64,000 nucleotides of DNA from Humibacter sp049446075 (GCF_049446075.1 NZ_JBMSEB010000001.1:2232001-2296000); one strand, 5' to 3'. Shown: positions 15,887 through 25,155, counted from the first letter of the stretch. The notes: generated from the letters alone by a model not told the origin. Numbers and translations are program-made.

Positions 15887-16939
15887 ATGGCGAGGAAGCG
15901 CATGACCGAGACCGAGCCGCGCAGTCGACAGCGTCCGGCATCCATCGCAGACGTCGCCGTCAAGGCCGGTGTTTCGGCGCAGACGGTCAGCCGGGTGTCG
16001 AACGGGTTCCCGACGGTCAAGCCGGAGACCCGCGAGCGTGTGCTCGCTGCGATGGCCGAACTCGACTACCGCCCGAACAGCGCTGCGCGCGCCCTGAAGA
16101 GCGGCAGGTTCCAGACCATCGGCGTGCTCATGTTCACGCTGCAGAACATCGGTTCGATCCGCATCCTCGACTCCATCACTTCGCAGGCGGCCGCGCACGG
16201 GTTCTCGATCGATCTGATCTCGATAGGCGACCCGTCGACGGGAGGCATCACGGATGCCCTCTCGCGCCTCGATCGCGAAGCAGTCGACGGCATCATCGTC
16301 ATTCTCGAGGCCCACGAACTGAGCGAGCACTCGATCGCGTTCCCCGACCGCATCCCTTCGGTGCTTGTGGACTCTCGCGAGTATCACGACCGAGTCTCGG
16401 TCAACGCCGACCAGCGGCAGGGCGCACGGCTGGCCGTGGAGCACCTGCTGGAGCTCGGGCATCCCACCGTGTGGCACGTGGCGGGACCCACCGAGAGCTC
16501 GAATGCCGCCGCCGACCGCGCCGACAGCTGGCGCGACACCCTGCGTGCGCACGGCATCGAGCCGCCCGAGCCGCTGGGCGGGGGCTGGCACGCCGAGGCG
16601 GGCTACCGGGCCGGACGTGAGGTCGCCGACCGCAGCGACGTCTCGGCCGTGTTCTGCGCCAACGACCAGCTCGCCCTCGGAGTGCTCCACGCGCTGCACG
16701 AGCGCGGCCGTGATGTGCCAGGCGACATCAGCGTGGTGGGCTTCGACGACAACCCGGAGTCCGCGGAGTACTGGCCGCCGCTGACCACCGTGCGCCAGAA
16801 CTTCGCCGAGGTCGGGCAGCGTGCCTTCGAGTTGCTCAACGACGCGATCCAGCAACAGGATGTCGCCCCCGGGCTCCGCCTCGTCGAGAACGAGCTGGTG
16901 GTGCGGGGCTCGACCGGGGCGTACCGCAAGCTGCGGTAG
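15887..16939 (+). CDS. LacI family transcriptional regulator
   Basis: The 350-residue repressor has the LacI helix-turn-helix SIADVAVKAGVSAQTVSRVSNGFPTVKPETRERVLAAMAELDYRPNSAARAL (residues about 16-67, including the hinge helix) and a periplasmic-binding-protein-like sugar pocket ending with SVVGFDDNPESAEYWPPLTTVRQNF (about 280-305). GGAG lies 9 nt before ATG 15887; ATG 15902 with GAGGAAG is a close alternative. It is divergent from the ABC/GH35 operon and should repress it through the palindrome at 15634 until the inducing sugar binds. Confidence 0.9.
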   Translation: MARKRMTETEPRSRQRPASIADVAVKAGVSAQTVSRVSNGFPTVKPETRERVLAAMAELDYRPNSAARALKSGRFQTIGVLMFTLQNIGSIRILDSITSQAAAHGFSIDLISIGDPSTGGITDALSRLDREAVDGIIVILEAHELSEHSIAFPDRIPSVLVDSREYHDRVSVNADQRQGARLAVEHLLELGHPTVWHVAGPTESSNAAADRADSWRDTLRAHGIEPPEPLGGGWHAEAGYRAGREVADRSDVSAVFCANDQLALGVLHALHERGRDVPGDISVVGFDDNPESAEYWPPLTTVRQNFAEVGQRAFELLNDAIQQQDVAPGLRLVENELVVRGSTGAYRKLR

Positions 16940-16983
16940 CGAGGTACCGCGGGCTCCACCAGACGGGAGCGCGCAGCCCGGCC

Positions 16984-17871
16984 CTACTCGGCGAGCGCCG
17001 CAGGATGCTTCGCCGCGAGCGACGCGAGCAACCGGAGTCGTTCGGCGCTCGACGAGCCCGGCTCCGCCGTGTAGACGAGCATGACGAGTCCTGGCTCCGC
17101 CGTGATGGCGAGCTCCTCGTAGGCGAGCGTCAGCTCACCGACTTCGGGGTGATGGAACCGTTTGGTGCCGGCGCCGTGCGTGCGCACATTGTGCGCGCCC
17201 CACAGACTGCGGAACGTCTCGCTCCGCGTACAGAGCTCGCCTACCAGGTCTTGCAGCGCGCGGTCGTGCGGGTCGCGACCGGCTTCGGCTCGCATGATCG
17301 ACACGCACATCTCGGCGAAGAGGTCCCAGTCGGGGTAGAAGTCGCGAGAGGCGGGATCCAGGAACTGGAACCTCGCGAGGTTCGGTGTTCGCCCGCCGTC
17401 GCCGATCACCGGCGAGTAGAAGACGCGGCCGAGCGCGTTGGTGGCCAGCAGGTCCTGATGAGCGTTGCGCACGAACGCGACACCGTCGGCGATCGCCTCG
17501 AGCGTCCACTGCAGGGTGGGACGCGACACCGACTGGCGGGTCGGTCGGCGGCGAGCTCGGCCGGACAGCGGGATGCCGTCGGCCGCCCTTGCGAGGTCGA
17601 GCAGGTGGGCGCGCTCGGTGTCGTCGAGCTGAAGGGCGGTCGACAACGAATCCAGCACTGCTGACGACGCGCCCGCGATGCTCCCACGCTCGAGCTTGGC
17701 GTAATACTCCACGCTCACGCCCGCGAGCATGGCCACCTCGCTGCGTCGCAGACCCGACACCCGCCGGTTCGACCCCGCGGCCAGGCCGGCTGCCTGCGGC
17801 GTGAGCCTCGCGCGCCGCGACATGAGGAAATCACGCACCTCGGCGCGATTGTCCATGACGATCTCGTCCAT
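16984..17871 (-). CDS. XRE family regulator with MmyB-like ligand domain
   Basis: The 295-residue protein has an N-terminal helix-turn-helix, RVSGLRRSEVAMLAGVSVEYYAKLERG (about 37-63), and a C-terminal PAS-like MmyB domain with NALGRVFYSPVIGDGGRTPNLARFQFLDPASRDFYPDW (about 145-182). Members of this group bind small hydrophobic molecules and often regulate an adjacent oxidoreductase. The start is leaderless: TACGCT ends 6 nt before the ATG. It is divergent from the alcohol dehydrogenase gene at 18005, its likely target. A second XRE/oxidoreductase pair of the same design lies at 48452-50385. Confidence 0.87.
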   Translation of the reverse strand: MDEIVMDNRAEVRDFLMSRRARLTPQAAGLAAGSNRRVSGLRRSEVAMLAGVSVEYYAKLERGSIAGASSAVLDSLSTALQLDDTERAHLLDLARAADGIPLSGRARRRPTRQSVSRPTLQWTLEAIADGVAFVRNAHQDLLATNALGRVFYSPVIGDGGRTPNLARFQFLDPASRDFYPDWDLFAEMCVSIMRAEAGRDPHDRALQDLVGELCTRSETFRSLWGAHNVRTHGAGTKRFHHPEVGELTLAYEELAITAEPGLVMLVYTAEPGSSSAERLRLLASLAAKHPAALAE

Positions 17872-18004
17872 ACCCAGAGCGTAGGCTCGCGTGCGGCAAC
17901 CAAGGGCGCCCTGTCGGTACACGCTTCGGCAAGGACTCCCGCGGGTGCCCACGAACGTGTTGCCTTGTCATGACCACCATTCCAGACAACAGGAGGCGAA
18001 CCGC

Positions 18005-19027
18005 ATGCGCGGAGTGATCATGGATGCCCCGGGCGCCATCAGCGTCGGAGAGCGTGAAGACCCGAAGATCATCGAACCCACCGATGCGATCATCCGCCTG
18101 GCGGCTACCTGCATCTGCGGATCCGACCTGTGGCCGTACCGCGGCGTCGACCGCGCCGACCACACGCCCATGGGTCACGAGTACGTGGGTGTCGTCGAAG
18201 AGATCGGTGCCGACGTCAAGAACGTGAAGGTCGGCGACTTCGTCGTCGGCTCGTTCATGGCATCCGACAACACCTGCGAGATCTGCCGAGACGGCTACCA
18301 GTCGCGCTGCGTGCACGTCGTTCCGATGGGGGCCATCGGTACGCAGGCGGAGAAGGCCCGCATTCCGCTGGCCGACGGCACGCTGGTTGCCACGCCCGGG
18401 CAGCCGGATGCCGACCTCATTCCCTCGCTGCTGGCGGCATCCGACGTGCTCGGCACGGGATGGTTCGCCGCAGTCGCAGCGGAGGTCGGGCCGGGCAAGA
18501 CGGTCGCAGTCGTCGGCGACGGCGCGGTCGGTCTGCTCGGCGTGCTTGCTGCCAAGCAGCTGGGCGCCGAGCGCATCATCGCGATGTCGCGCCACGCCGA
18601 CCGGCAGGCGCTCGCTCGTGAGTTCGGGGCGACCGACATCGTCGAGGAGCGTGGAGACGCGGGAGTTGCGAAGGTCAAGGAGCTCACGGACGGGCTCGGC
18701 GCACACAGTGTGATCGAAGCCGTTGGAACGCAGGAGTCGTTCCTGCAGGCCATCCGTTCCACCCGCTCGGGCGGACACATCGGCTTCGTCGGCGTCGCAC
18801 ACGAGGGCGTCAACATTCCCGCCGACGAGCTGTTCTTCGCCGAGGTTCACCTGCTCGGCGGACCGGCTCCGGTTCGACGCTTCCTTCCCGAGCTGATCGA
18901 CCTGATCTGGTCGCGCACCATCGACCCCGGCAAGGTCTTCGACCTCACGCTTCCGCTCGAGCGCGCCGCCGAGGGCTACCAGGCCATGGACGAGCGCCGT
19001 GCCACCAAGGTGCTCCTCACGGTCTGA
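18005..19027 (+). CDS. Zinc-dependent alcohol dehydrogenase family protein (MDR)
   Basis: A 340-residue medium-chain dehydrogenase/reductase. The catalytic zinc site uses Cys in AATCICGSDLW (about 38) and His-Glu in MGHEYVG (about 57). The NAD(P) Rossmann site is VAVVGDGAVGLLGVLAAKQLGAERII (about 163-188). The structural zinc lobe NTCEICRDGYQSRC has only three of the usual four cysteines, the first being replaced by Asn, so the second zinc may be absent. AGGAGG lies 9 nt before the ATG. The substrate is unknown. It is divergent from the XRE regulator, which probably controls it. Confidence 0.88.
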   Translation: MRGVIMDAPGAISVGEREDPKIIEPTDAIIRLAATCICGSDLWPYRGVDRADHTPMGHEYVGVVEEIGADVKNVKVGDFVVGSFMASDNTCEICRDGYQSRCVHVVPMGAIGTQAEKARIPLADGTLVATPGQPDADLIPSLLAASDVLGTGWFAAVAAEVGPGKTVAVVGDGAVGLLGVLAAKQLGAERIIAMSRHADRQALAREFGATDIVEERGDAGVAKVKELTDGLGAHSVIEAVGTQESFLQAIRSTRSGGHIGFVGVAHEGVNIPADELFFAEVHLLGGPAPVRRFLPELIDLIWSRTIDPGKVFDLTLPLERAAEGYQAMDERRATKVLLTV

Positions 19028-19084
19028 CCGGGTCCGAAGCCCGGGCATCCGCCGGGCCATGCGGAGGGCGCTCCGGCGCGCGAT

Positions 19085-19714
19085 CTACGCGGTCAGCAGC
19101 CCGCGCCGGAAGCCCTCCGCCACGGCCGCCGCCCTGTCGCCGACGCCGAGCTTCGTGTAGACGCTGAGCAGATGCGTCTTCACCGTCGCCTCGCTGAGGT
19201 TCAGCTTGGACGCGACGGCACGGTTCGTCGCGCCGTCCGCGATGAGCGCGAGCACCTCGAGTTCGCGCGGGCTGAGCGTGCCGGCCTCGGCCGTGCGCAC
19301 CCGGCCCATGAGGCGCGTCGCGACCGATGGGGCCAGCACGGCATCGCCCGCGGCGGCCGAGTGGATGGCACGCACGAGTTCGTCGCGAGGGGCGTCCTTG
19401 AGCAGGTAGCCCGTGGCTCCCGCCTCGATCGCCGGCAGCACGTCGGCTTCGGCGTCGAACGTGGTCAGCACGACAATGCGGCTCGGGATGCCAAGGCGCA
19501 CGAACTCGCGGATGGCGCCGACTCCGTCGAGCTTGGGCATCCGCAGATCCATCAGCACGACGTCGGGCTGCAGTACACGTGCCAGCCCGACGGCCTCCAT
19601 GCCGTCGGATGCCTCGCCAACGACCAGCACGTCCGGATCCGACGACACCATGCCGACGATGCCGTCGCGGACCACGGGATGATCGTCAACGACGAGCAGC
19701 CTCACCTGGCTCAT
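19085..19714 (-). CDS. NarL/FixJ-type response regulator (LuxR output)
   Basis: The 209-residue regulator has a receiver domain (residues 1-118) with the acidic pair D10-D11, phosphoacceptor D56 in VVLMDLRMP, Thr in VLTTF and the KDA lysine. A LuxR-type helix-turn-helix follows at the C-terminus (LSPRELEVLALIADGATNRAVASKLNLSEATVKTHLLSVYTKLG). The first bases overlap the kinase gene by ATGA, so the pair is translationally coupled, kinase first. The signal and targets are unknown; the adjacent 143-residue membrane protein at 20911 may be one. Confidence 0.92.
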   Translation of the reverse strand: MSQVRLLVVDDHPVVRDGIVGMVSSDPDVLVVGEASDGMEAVGLARVLQPDVVLMDLRMPKLDGVGAIREFVRLGIPSRIVVLTTFDAEADVLPAIEAGATGYLLKDAPRDELVRAIHSAAAGDAVLAPSVATRLMGRVRTAEAGTLSPRELEVLALIADGATNRAVASKLNLSEATVKTHLLSVYTKLGVGDRAAAVAEGFRRGLLTA

Positions 19715-20838
19715 GCACCCACCTGCCCTCGCACGTGCGCTCGCACGCGCGTTCCGTTCCCCGGCCTCGACTCCACGGTGAATTCTCCGGCCACCGATTC
19801 GATGCGCTCGCGCATGGCGACCAGTCCGTAACCGCCGTCTTGGCCGTACGTCGGATGCGACGCGCGCTCGTCCGGATCGAAGCCGCGGCCGTCGTCGCGC
19901 ACCTCGAGAACGGTGCCACGGGCATCCGATCGCAGCACGAGCCTCACCCGGTGCGCTTCGGCGTGCCTGTCGACGTTGGCCAGAGCCTCCTGCGCTGTGC
20001 GGAGCAGCGCGACCTCCGTCTCGGTCGGCAAGCCCCTGGCATCGCCCGAGGTTGTGACCTGCACGGGGATGCCCGTTCGCGCCGACCACGCGCCCGCCAC
20101 GTTCCGCAGAGCCTCAGGCAGACCTGCGGCGTCGAGAGCGGCCGGCCGCAGCGCGTTGACCGAGCGCCGTGCCTCGGCGAGCCCGTCGCGAGCGAGGGCG
20201 AGCGCGGCATCCGTGTGCCGGCGCCGAGCGGCCTCGTCCGGGGCCTGTTCCGCCGCCTGCAGTTGCGTGACGATCCCCGTGAAACCCTGCGCGAGCGTGT
20301 CGTGGATCTCGCGAGCCATGCGCGCCCGTTCCGTCTGGGTGACCGCCCGCTCCTGCTGCCGTCCGGCGAGCTCCAGACCCCAGCCGAGTCCGCACATCAC
20401 GACGACGTTCAGCGCGATGACGGCGATGCGGCCCACCGTGCCAGGCAGGTCGAAGCCGAATCCCGAGCTCTGTGCCATCCCCGCGACCACGGCCGTCGCC
20501 GCCACCGGTAGCGGCTCCCACGGCCACTCGACGATCGAGTAGCTGAACATGAAGGTCGCGATGGTGAGGAACCCGAAGTAGCCCTCGCGCAGCACCAGCA
20601 GCAGGGTCAGGGCGATAAGCACGGTCAGGAAGACCGCGATCGCCGCCGGCCGATCGCGCCAGCGGAGCGGCAGCTGCCGCATCACGACGATCCAGGCGCC
20701 GAACACCGCGCACAACGCGAGGGTGGGCACCGCGCGCGACCATTCGCCCCACTGCGCCCAGAGCGTGTATGCCGTCAGGATGGCGAGCACCACGTAGGGC
20801 GTCACCGTGAGCACAACACGCCAGCGTGGATCCACCAC
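19711..20838 (-). CDS. Sensor histidine kinase (HisKA_3 type)
   Basis: A 375-residue kinase with about six N-terminal membrane helices (residues 8-165) and no large extracellular sensor loop, then the dimerisation histidine in MAREIHDTLAQGFTGIVTQLQAAE (about 185-208) and an ATPase domain with EALANVDRHAEAHRV, DDGRGFDPDE and GYGLVAMRERIESVAG. This architecture (LiaS/NarX-like, intramembrane sensing) usually responds to envelope stress. The start is leaderless: TAGGGT ends 6 nt before GTG. It forms an operon with the response regulator at 19085. Confidence 0.9.
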   Translation of the reverse strand: MVDPRWRVVLTVTPYVVLAILTAYTLWAQWGEWSRAVPTLALCAVFGAWIVVMRQLPLRWRDRPAAIAVFLTVLIALTLLLVLREGYFGFLTIATFMFSYSIVEWPWEPLPVAATAVVAGMAQSSGFGFDLPGTVGRIAVIALNVVVMCGLGWGLELAGRQQERAVTQTERARMAREIHDTLAQGFTGIVTQLQAAEQAPDEAARRRHTDAALALARDGLAEARRSVNALRPAALDAAGLPEALRNVAGAWSARTGIPVQVTTSGDARGLPTETEVALLRTAQEALANVDRHAEAHRVRLVLRSDARGTVLEVRDDGRGFDPDERASHPTYGQDGGYGLVAMRERIESVAGEFTVESRPGNGTRVRAHVRGQVGA

Positions 20839-20862
20839 GTTCCGACCCTATCCGTCTGCCAT

Positions 20863-20897
20863 GAGGCGGTGCCGCCGCAGCGCTGCGGCACTGCCTC
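20863..20897. terminator. Hairpin terminator after the 143-residue membrane protein gene
   Basis: GAGGCGGTGCCGC (20863-20875) and GCGGCACTGCCTC (20885-20897) pair in 12 of 13 positions with a 9-nt loop. It follows the stop codon at 20911 on the minus strand and precedes the histidine kinase promoter, so it insulates the two units. Confidence 0.75.
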
Positions 20898-20910
20898 TCC
20901 ATGAGACCTG

Positions 20911-21342
20911 TTACGCGTTCTTCGGGTAGAGGGCGCTCAGACGCGGCAGGTAGATCAGGATCACCGCGGGCAGCACGAGCGCGCCGCACACGGCCTGCTC
21001 GAGTCGGGCCCAATCGGGCAGCAGCCCAGGGATAGAAACGATGACGATCACCGCCGCGAGCACGATCGGCATGATGATGCGCAGCCGCACGAGGGCGGCC
21101 CGCGAGCCCTTGGCCGCAACTCGCGCGATGAGCAGCAGCACGATCGCGCTGGCCAGGACGAAGGATCCGCGGATCCACACGGCCGCATCCACGCCAACGC
21201 CGAAGACGGCGAGCACGGCGATGAAGGCGATCATGGCGGCGCTGAGCACGAGCAGAACGGTGAGCAGCGCGAGAACGGGACGGAATGCCGCACGGCGAAG
21301 GACGGTGAGGTCGGAGCCGAAGTAGGTGGTTGTCTCAGTCAT
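20911..21342 (-). CDS. Small membrane protein, unknown function (4 TM)
   Basis: The 143-residue product has four hydrophobic segments (about residues 20-45, 51-70, 85-103 and 110-132) and short loops; the N-terminus MTETTTYFGSDLTVLRRAAF is cytoplasmic-like. I do not recognise a named family. It lies directly upstream of the kinase/regulator operon, on the same strand but separated by a strong hairpin, so it is a separate unit. A role connected to the two-component system is possible only by position. Confidence 0.65.
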   Translation of the reverse strand: MTETTTYFGSDLTVLRRAAFRPVLALLTVLLVLSAAMIAFIAVLAVFGVGVDAAVWIRGSFVLASAIVLLLIARVAAKGSRAALVRLRIIMPIVLAAVIVIVSIPGLLPDWARLEQAVCGALVLPAVILIYLPRLSALYPKNA

Positions 21343-21420
21343 GACTCCAGCGTCGCCACGGGCATCCTTTGCCGGATCAACCGATCGGCTGGGTTTGCCC
21401 ACCGATCGGTCGGCCCGGCA

Positions 21421-21963
21421 TCACCATTGCCGACGCACGACCGCCTTCTCGCCCGTGACGAGTGTTGCGGCCGGAACGTTCTCGGAGACGACGGCGCCAG
21501 CGGCTATGACGGAGTCGTGTCCGATGGTTACACCGGGCAGGATGGTCGCGCCGGCCCCGATCCACACGTTCTCGGCCACGTCGATCGGTCCGCCCGTCAG
21601 CCACTCGCGTCGCTCGCCCGGGTCGACGGGATGCCCGACGGTGATGAACGTCACCTTCGGCGCGACCATGACGCGCTCGCCGAGCCGGATACCCGCGTAG
21701 TCGAGGAACGTGCAGTTCTGATTGATGAAGACGCGCTCCGAGAGCTGCAGGTTGAGCCCGTGATCGGTGAAGAACGGCGGATAGATCGTGACGCGATCCG
21801 GCAGCGGGGCACCGAGGATCCGCTCGAACAGTTCGGCCTTTCCGGTTTCGTCATCGAACGGAAGCACGTTCAGCCGGGAGGTGAGCTCTGTCGCCCGGAG
21901 CACGCGCTCGCTCATCGCTTGGAACTCTGGGCTGTGGATGCGCATGAGACGGCGACTGGGCAT
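21421..21963 (-). CDS. Sugar O-acetyltransferase (LacA/NodL-type left-handed beta helix)
   Basis: The 180-residue protein has the maltose-acetyltransferase N-terminal region (RVLRATELTSRLNVLPFDDE) and then left-handed beta-helix hexapeptide repeats with NQNCTFLDYAGIRLGERVMVAPKVTFITVGHPVDPGERREW (about 82-122), where the His in GHPVDP is the catalytic base. The C-terminal coils NVWIGAGATILPGVTIGHDSVIAAGAVVSENVPAATLVTG are canonical. It transfers acetyl groups from acetyl-CoA to a sugar or similar acceptor. It is a single gene; the acceptor is not predictable. Confidence 0.9.
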   Translation of the reverse strand: MPSRRLMRIHSPEFQAMSERVLRATELTSRLNVLPFDDETGKAELFERILGAPLPDRVTIYPPFFTDHGLNLQLSERVFINQNCTFLDYAGIRLGERVMVAPKVTFITVGHPVDPGERREWLTGGPIDVAENVWIGAGATILPGVTIGHDSVIAAGAVVSENVPAATLVTGEKAVVRRQW

Positions 21964-22073
21964 CCCACGATCGTCCTACCCTCGCGCGCCCGATCGCGGC
22001 AGCCTCGCCGACCCCGCTGACGACAGCGGTCCCACAGGCGACGCCCGTCTCCGTGAGGCGGCAGACTTGACCG

Positions 22074-22643
22074 ATGGGATCCGAAGACCACAGCGAGGTG
22101 CTGTTCATCGGCGGCGCGGCGGGGGTGGGAAAGTCGACCGTCGCGCTCGAGGTCTCCCACCTCCTCGAGCAGGCCGAGGTTCGGCACGCCGTGATCGAGG
22201 GCGACAACCTCGACCTCGCCTACCCTGCCCCATGGCGTAGCGGTCTGATGCTGGCGGAGCGCAATCTGGCCGCGATGTGGCGCAACTACCGGGATGCCGG
22301 CTATTCGCGCCTCATCTACACCAACACGGTCAGCGTGCTCGAGATGAAATCGCTCGAGGAGGCCATGGGCGGAAACGTTCGCGGCATGGGCGTTCTACTG
22401 ACGGGCGACGATGCGACGCGGCACGCAAGGCTCGCGGTACGCGAGGTGGGTTCGGGGCTCGAGATCCACATCGAACGCAGCGATCGGGCCGCGCGCGAAC
22501 TGGCGTCGAAGGCGGGCAGCGGCATCCGTCGCGTGAGAACGGATGGCCGCTCCGTCACTGAACTGGCGCGAGAACTCGTCGAGTTCACCGGTTGGTGCAG
22601 CGGTCACCGACCGCCCGAGGAGGCGGATGCCGCGCGCCGGTAG
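22074..22643 (+). CDS. P-loop ATPase/kinase-like protein
   Basis: A 189-residue single-domain P-loop protein. The Walker A motif GGAAGVGKST is at residues 13-22, followed by an acceptor-type EGDNLDLAYP (about 43-52) typical of small-molecule kinases of the shikimate/gluconate or chloramphenicol phosphotransferase groups. The C-terminal half has HIERSDRAARELASKAG and VRTDGRSVTELARELVEF, usual for this uncharacterised actinobacterial kinase group. The substrate is unknown. Its last 40 bp overlap the end of the convergent RibD-like gene. Confidence 0.75.
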   Translation: MGSEDHSEVLFIGGAAGVGKSTVALEVSHLLEQAEVRHAVIEGDNLDLAYPAPWRSGLMLAERNLAAMWRNYRDAGYSRLIYTNTVSVLEMKSLEEAMGGNVRGMGVLLTGDDATRHARLAVREVGSGLEIHIERSDRAARELASKAGSGIRRVRTDGRSVTELARELVEFTGWCSGHRPPEEADAARR

Positions 22644-23176
22644 CGCTCGTAGATCACCCGCGTGCCGAACGTTCTGGTTTCGATCAGGTCGAGCTGAACG
22701 TGGTCCGTCACCTGCGGCAGGAATGACGTTCCGCCACCGACCATGATCGGGTAACGGAACATGCCAAACTCGTCGACGAGGCCCAGCCCGATCGCTTCCG
22801 CGGCCAACCCCGGTCCACCGATCCCGACATCCTTCTCTGTCGCTTTCTGCGCGGCGGCGACCTCCTCGGCAACGGATGCCCGCGCAAGCCGGGCGTTCCC
22901 CTGCACGCTGTCGAGCGTGCGGCTGAAGACGACCTTGGGAAGCTCGGACCACACGTCGGCGAACGCGGCGTCGAGCTCGTCCTCGCGCAGCGAAGGATCC
23001 GTCTCCCACACCAGCATGGTCTCGTACAGGCTGCGCCCGCACAGATGGCAGCCGAGCTCCCGCGTCTGTTCCAGGTGGAAGCGGAACAGCTCCTCGTCAG
23101 GCGCGGACCACTGGAAGTCGCCGCCCCGATCCTTGATGTAGCCATCCACGGACATGCTCATCGAATAGGTCAGCAC
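22604..23176 (-). CDS. Dihydrofolate reductase / RibD C-terminal family protein
   Basis: The 190-residue protein belongs to the RibD C-terminal (DHFR-like) family. Signatures are TYSMSMSVDGYIKDRGGDFQW (about 3-23), the NADPH-binding GGPGLAAEAIGLGLVDEF (about 122-140) and PIMVGGGTSFLP. These are often annotated as dihydrofolate reductase but usually reduce other pyrimidine-like or unknown substrates. I prefer the GTG giving VLTYSMSM because AGGGG lies 8 nt upstream; the GTG three codons earlier touches that sequence. The gene lies 17 bp upstream-adjacent to the end of kup and converges with the kinase gene. Confidence 0.82.
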   Translation of the reverse strand: MLTYSMSMSVDGYIKDRGGDFQWSAPDEELFRFHLEQTRELGCHLCGRSLYETMLVWETDPSLREDELDAAFADVWSELPKVVFSRTLDSVQGNARLARASVAEEVAAAQKATEKDVGIGGPGLAAEAIGLGLVDEFGMFRYPIMVGGGTSFLPQVTDHVQLDLIETRTFGTRVIYERYRRAASASSGGR

Positions 23177-23193
23177 GGAGTCCACCCCTCAGA

Positions 23194-25155
23194 TCAGATC
23201 TCTACATCGTTGCCCATCGTCACGGTGCGAAGCGGCGGAAGCCCGAAGCGAGCTGCGGGATCCGCGGCGTTGTGGGCGAGCGCGACGAACAGCGATCGGC
23301 GCCATCCCACCATCGGCGCCCTTCGAGTGACGCGAATCGCACCGCGCGAGATGAAGTACGAGGCATCCTTGAATTCTTTTGCGTCGAGGGGGAGCACATC
23401 GGCGCGGCAGGCGGCGCGAAGGGCACGCGGAATGTTCGGCTCGTCGGAGAAGCCGAAACGGATGCTGATGTGATCGATGCCGTCGTCCTTGTAGCCCAGG
23501 TCGTCGTACTCGTACGCCTTCTCAACCGGCACATGCGGCACCTTCGCCGTGCTGATCGACACGATGATGACGTGCTGGTGCAGAACGTGGTTGTGCCTCA
23601 CGTTGGCGCGTAGCGCGAGCGGCGTCGTGTCTTTGTTGGGGTGCGGGAACACGGCTATGCCTGGGACGCGCGGGAGCTTTCGCGAACGGAGGTCCTCGAT
23701 GAACTCGGAGAGCGAGCCCTCCTTCTTTCTGCGGTCGAGTTGTACGAGGTGCCGCCCTCTGCGCCACGTCGTCATCACCGTGATGATGGCCGCAGCGATG
23801 AGCAGAGGGACCCAACCACCATTGATGATCTTCGAGAGGTTGCCCGCGAGGAACGTCAATTCCAATCCGCCGAAGACGACGGCGGCGAGCGCTATCTTCC
23901 ACGGAGCCCAGTTCCAGAGGGGACGGGCGACGAGCAGCATCAGCAATGTGTCGACGACCAGTGCGCCGGTGACGGAGATGCCGTACGCGGTAGAGAGCCG
24001 GTCCGATGAGCCGAAGGTGAGCATCACGGCCATGACGCCGATGAACAACAAAGCGTTGACCGCGGGCAGATAGATCTGCCCTCCTTCGCGCTCGGATGTC
24101 TGTTTCACGGTGAGCGGCGGCAGCAGGCCGAGCTGCACCGCCTGCCGCGAGAGCGAGAAGGCGCCGGAGATGACCGCCTGGCTCGCGATCACGGTGGCCG
24201 CGGTTGCCAGGAACACCGCGGGCAGGCGTCCCCATTCGGGAATCAAGAGGAAGAACGGGTTGGCCCTGGAGGCGGGATTGTGCAGAATCAGCGCCGCCTG
24301 TCCCAGGTAGTTGAGCGTGAGCGCGGGGAAGACGAGAAAAAACCAAGCGCGCCGAATCGGCGAGCGCCCGAAGTGCCCCATGTCGGCGTAGAGAGCCTCG
24401 GCTCCCGTGATGACGAGCACCACCGCCCCTAGTGCGATGAACGAGATCCCTGGGTGCGCGACGATGAAGACGACAGCGTAGCTCGGCGACAGTCCGAGCA
24501 GCACCGCCGGGTACTGGATGACCAGTGCCAGTCCTGCGACCGCGAGCACGACGAACCAGAGCACCATGATGGGCCCGAAGAGCACACCCACCTTGCCCGT
24601 GCCGAAGCGCTGCACCAGGAACAGGCCGACGACGATGACGGCCGCGATCGGAATGACGAGGTGCGCGATCGCGGGAGCTGTGACGTGCAGACCTTCTACA
24701 GCGGAGAGCACACTGATCGCCGGTGTGATGATCGAGTCGCCGTAGAACAGGGCGACGCCGATGATGCCGATCACCAGCAGGGCCCCCGCCCGGCCGGCCC
24801 GGCTCGCGTAGAGCCGCTGAGCCAGCGCGGCCAGCGACATGACACCGCCTTCGCCGTTGTTGTCGGCGCGCATGAGGATGGTGACGTACTTGATCGAGAC
24901 GACGATTGTGATGCTCCAGAACATCAGCGAGATCACGCCGAACACGTCGCCTTCGTTTGGTCGCACGGCGCCGCCGTCCAGCTGGAACACCGTCTTCAGC
25001 GCATACAGCGGGCTGGTGCCGATGTCACCGAAGACCACGCCGAGCGCGGCGACCGCGGTGAAAACGATGGCACGCCGCCCGTGACCGGCGCCGACCACGG
25101 GACCCGTCTGCACAGGCGCGGATTCCGAACGATCCGGCCGCTCCGGAGCCTTCAT
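23194..25155 (-). CDS. kup: Low-affinity potassium uptake protein Kup
   Basis: A 653-residue Kup/HAK/KT potassium:proton symporter. The N-terminus has the family hallmark ALGVVFGDIGTSPLYALKTVFQ (about 38-59); about 12 membrane helices follow, with KYVTILMRADNNGEGGVMSLAAL and FYGDSIITPAISVLSAVEGL among the conserved pieces. A cytoplasmic C-terminal domain of about 150 residues (RVPGIAVFPHPNKDTTP... to the end) completes it. It imports K+ with protons and is used under low pH or osmotic change. AAAGGG lies 6 nt before the ATG. I looked for a c-di-AMP riboswitch in its leader without a convincing hit. Confidence 0.95.
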   Translation of the reverse strand: MKAPERPDRSESAPVQTGPVVGAGHGRRAIVFTAVAALGVVFGDIGTSPLYALKTVFQLDGGAVRPNEGDVFGVISLMFWSITIVVSIKYVTILMRADNNGEGGVMSLAALAQRLYASRAGRAGALLVIGIIGVALFYGDSIITPAISVLSAVEGLHVTAPAIAHLVIPIAAVIVVGLFLVQRFGTGKVGVLFGPIMVLWFVVLAVAGLALVIQYPAVLLGLSPSYAVVFIVAHPGISFIALGAVVLVITGAEALYADMGHFGRSPIRRAWFFLVFPALTLNYLGQAALILHNPASRANPFFLLIPEWGRLPAVFLATAATVIASQAVISGAFSLSRQAVQLGLLPPLTVKQTSEREGGQIYLPAVNALLFIGVMAVMLTFGSSDRLSTAYGISVTGALVVDTLLMLLVARPLWNWAPWKIALAAVVFGGLELTFLAGNLSKIINGGWVPLLIAAAIITVMTTWRRGRHLVQLDRRKKEGSLSEFIEDLRSRKLPRVPGIAVFPHPNKDTTPLALRANVRHNHVLHQHVIIVSISTAKVPHVPVEKAYEYDDLGYKDDGIDHISIRFGFSDEPNIPRALRAACRADVLPLDAKEFKDASYFISRGAIRVTRRAPMVGWRRSLFVALAHNAADPAARFGLPPLRTVTMGNDVEI

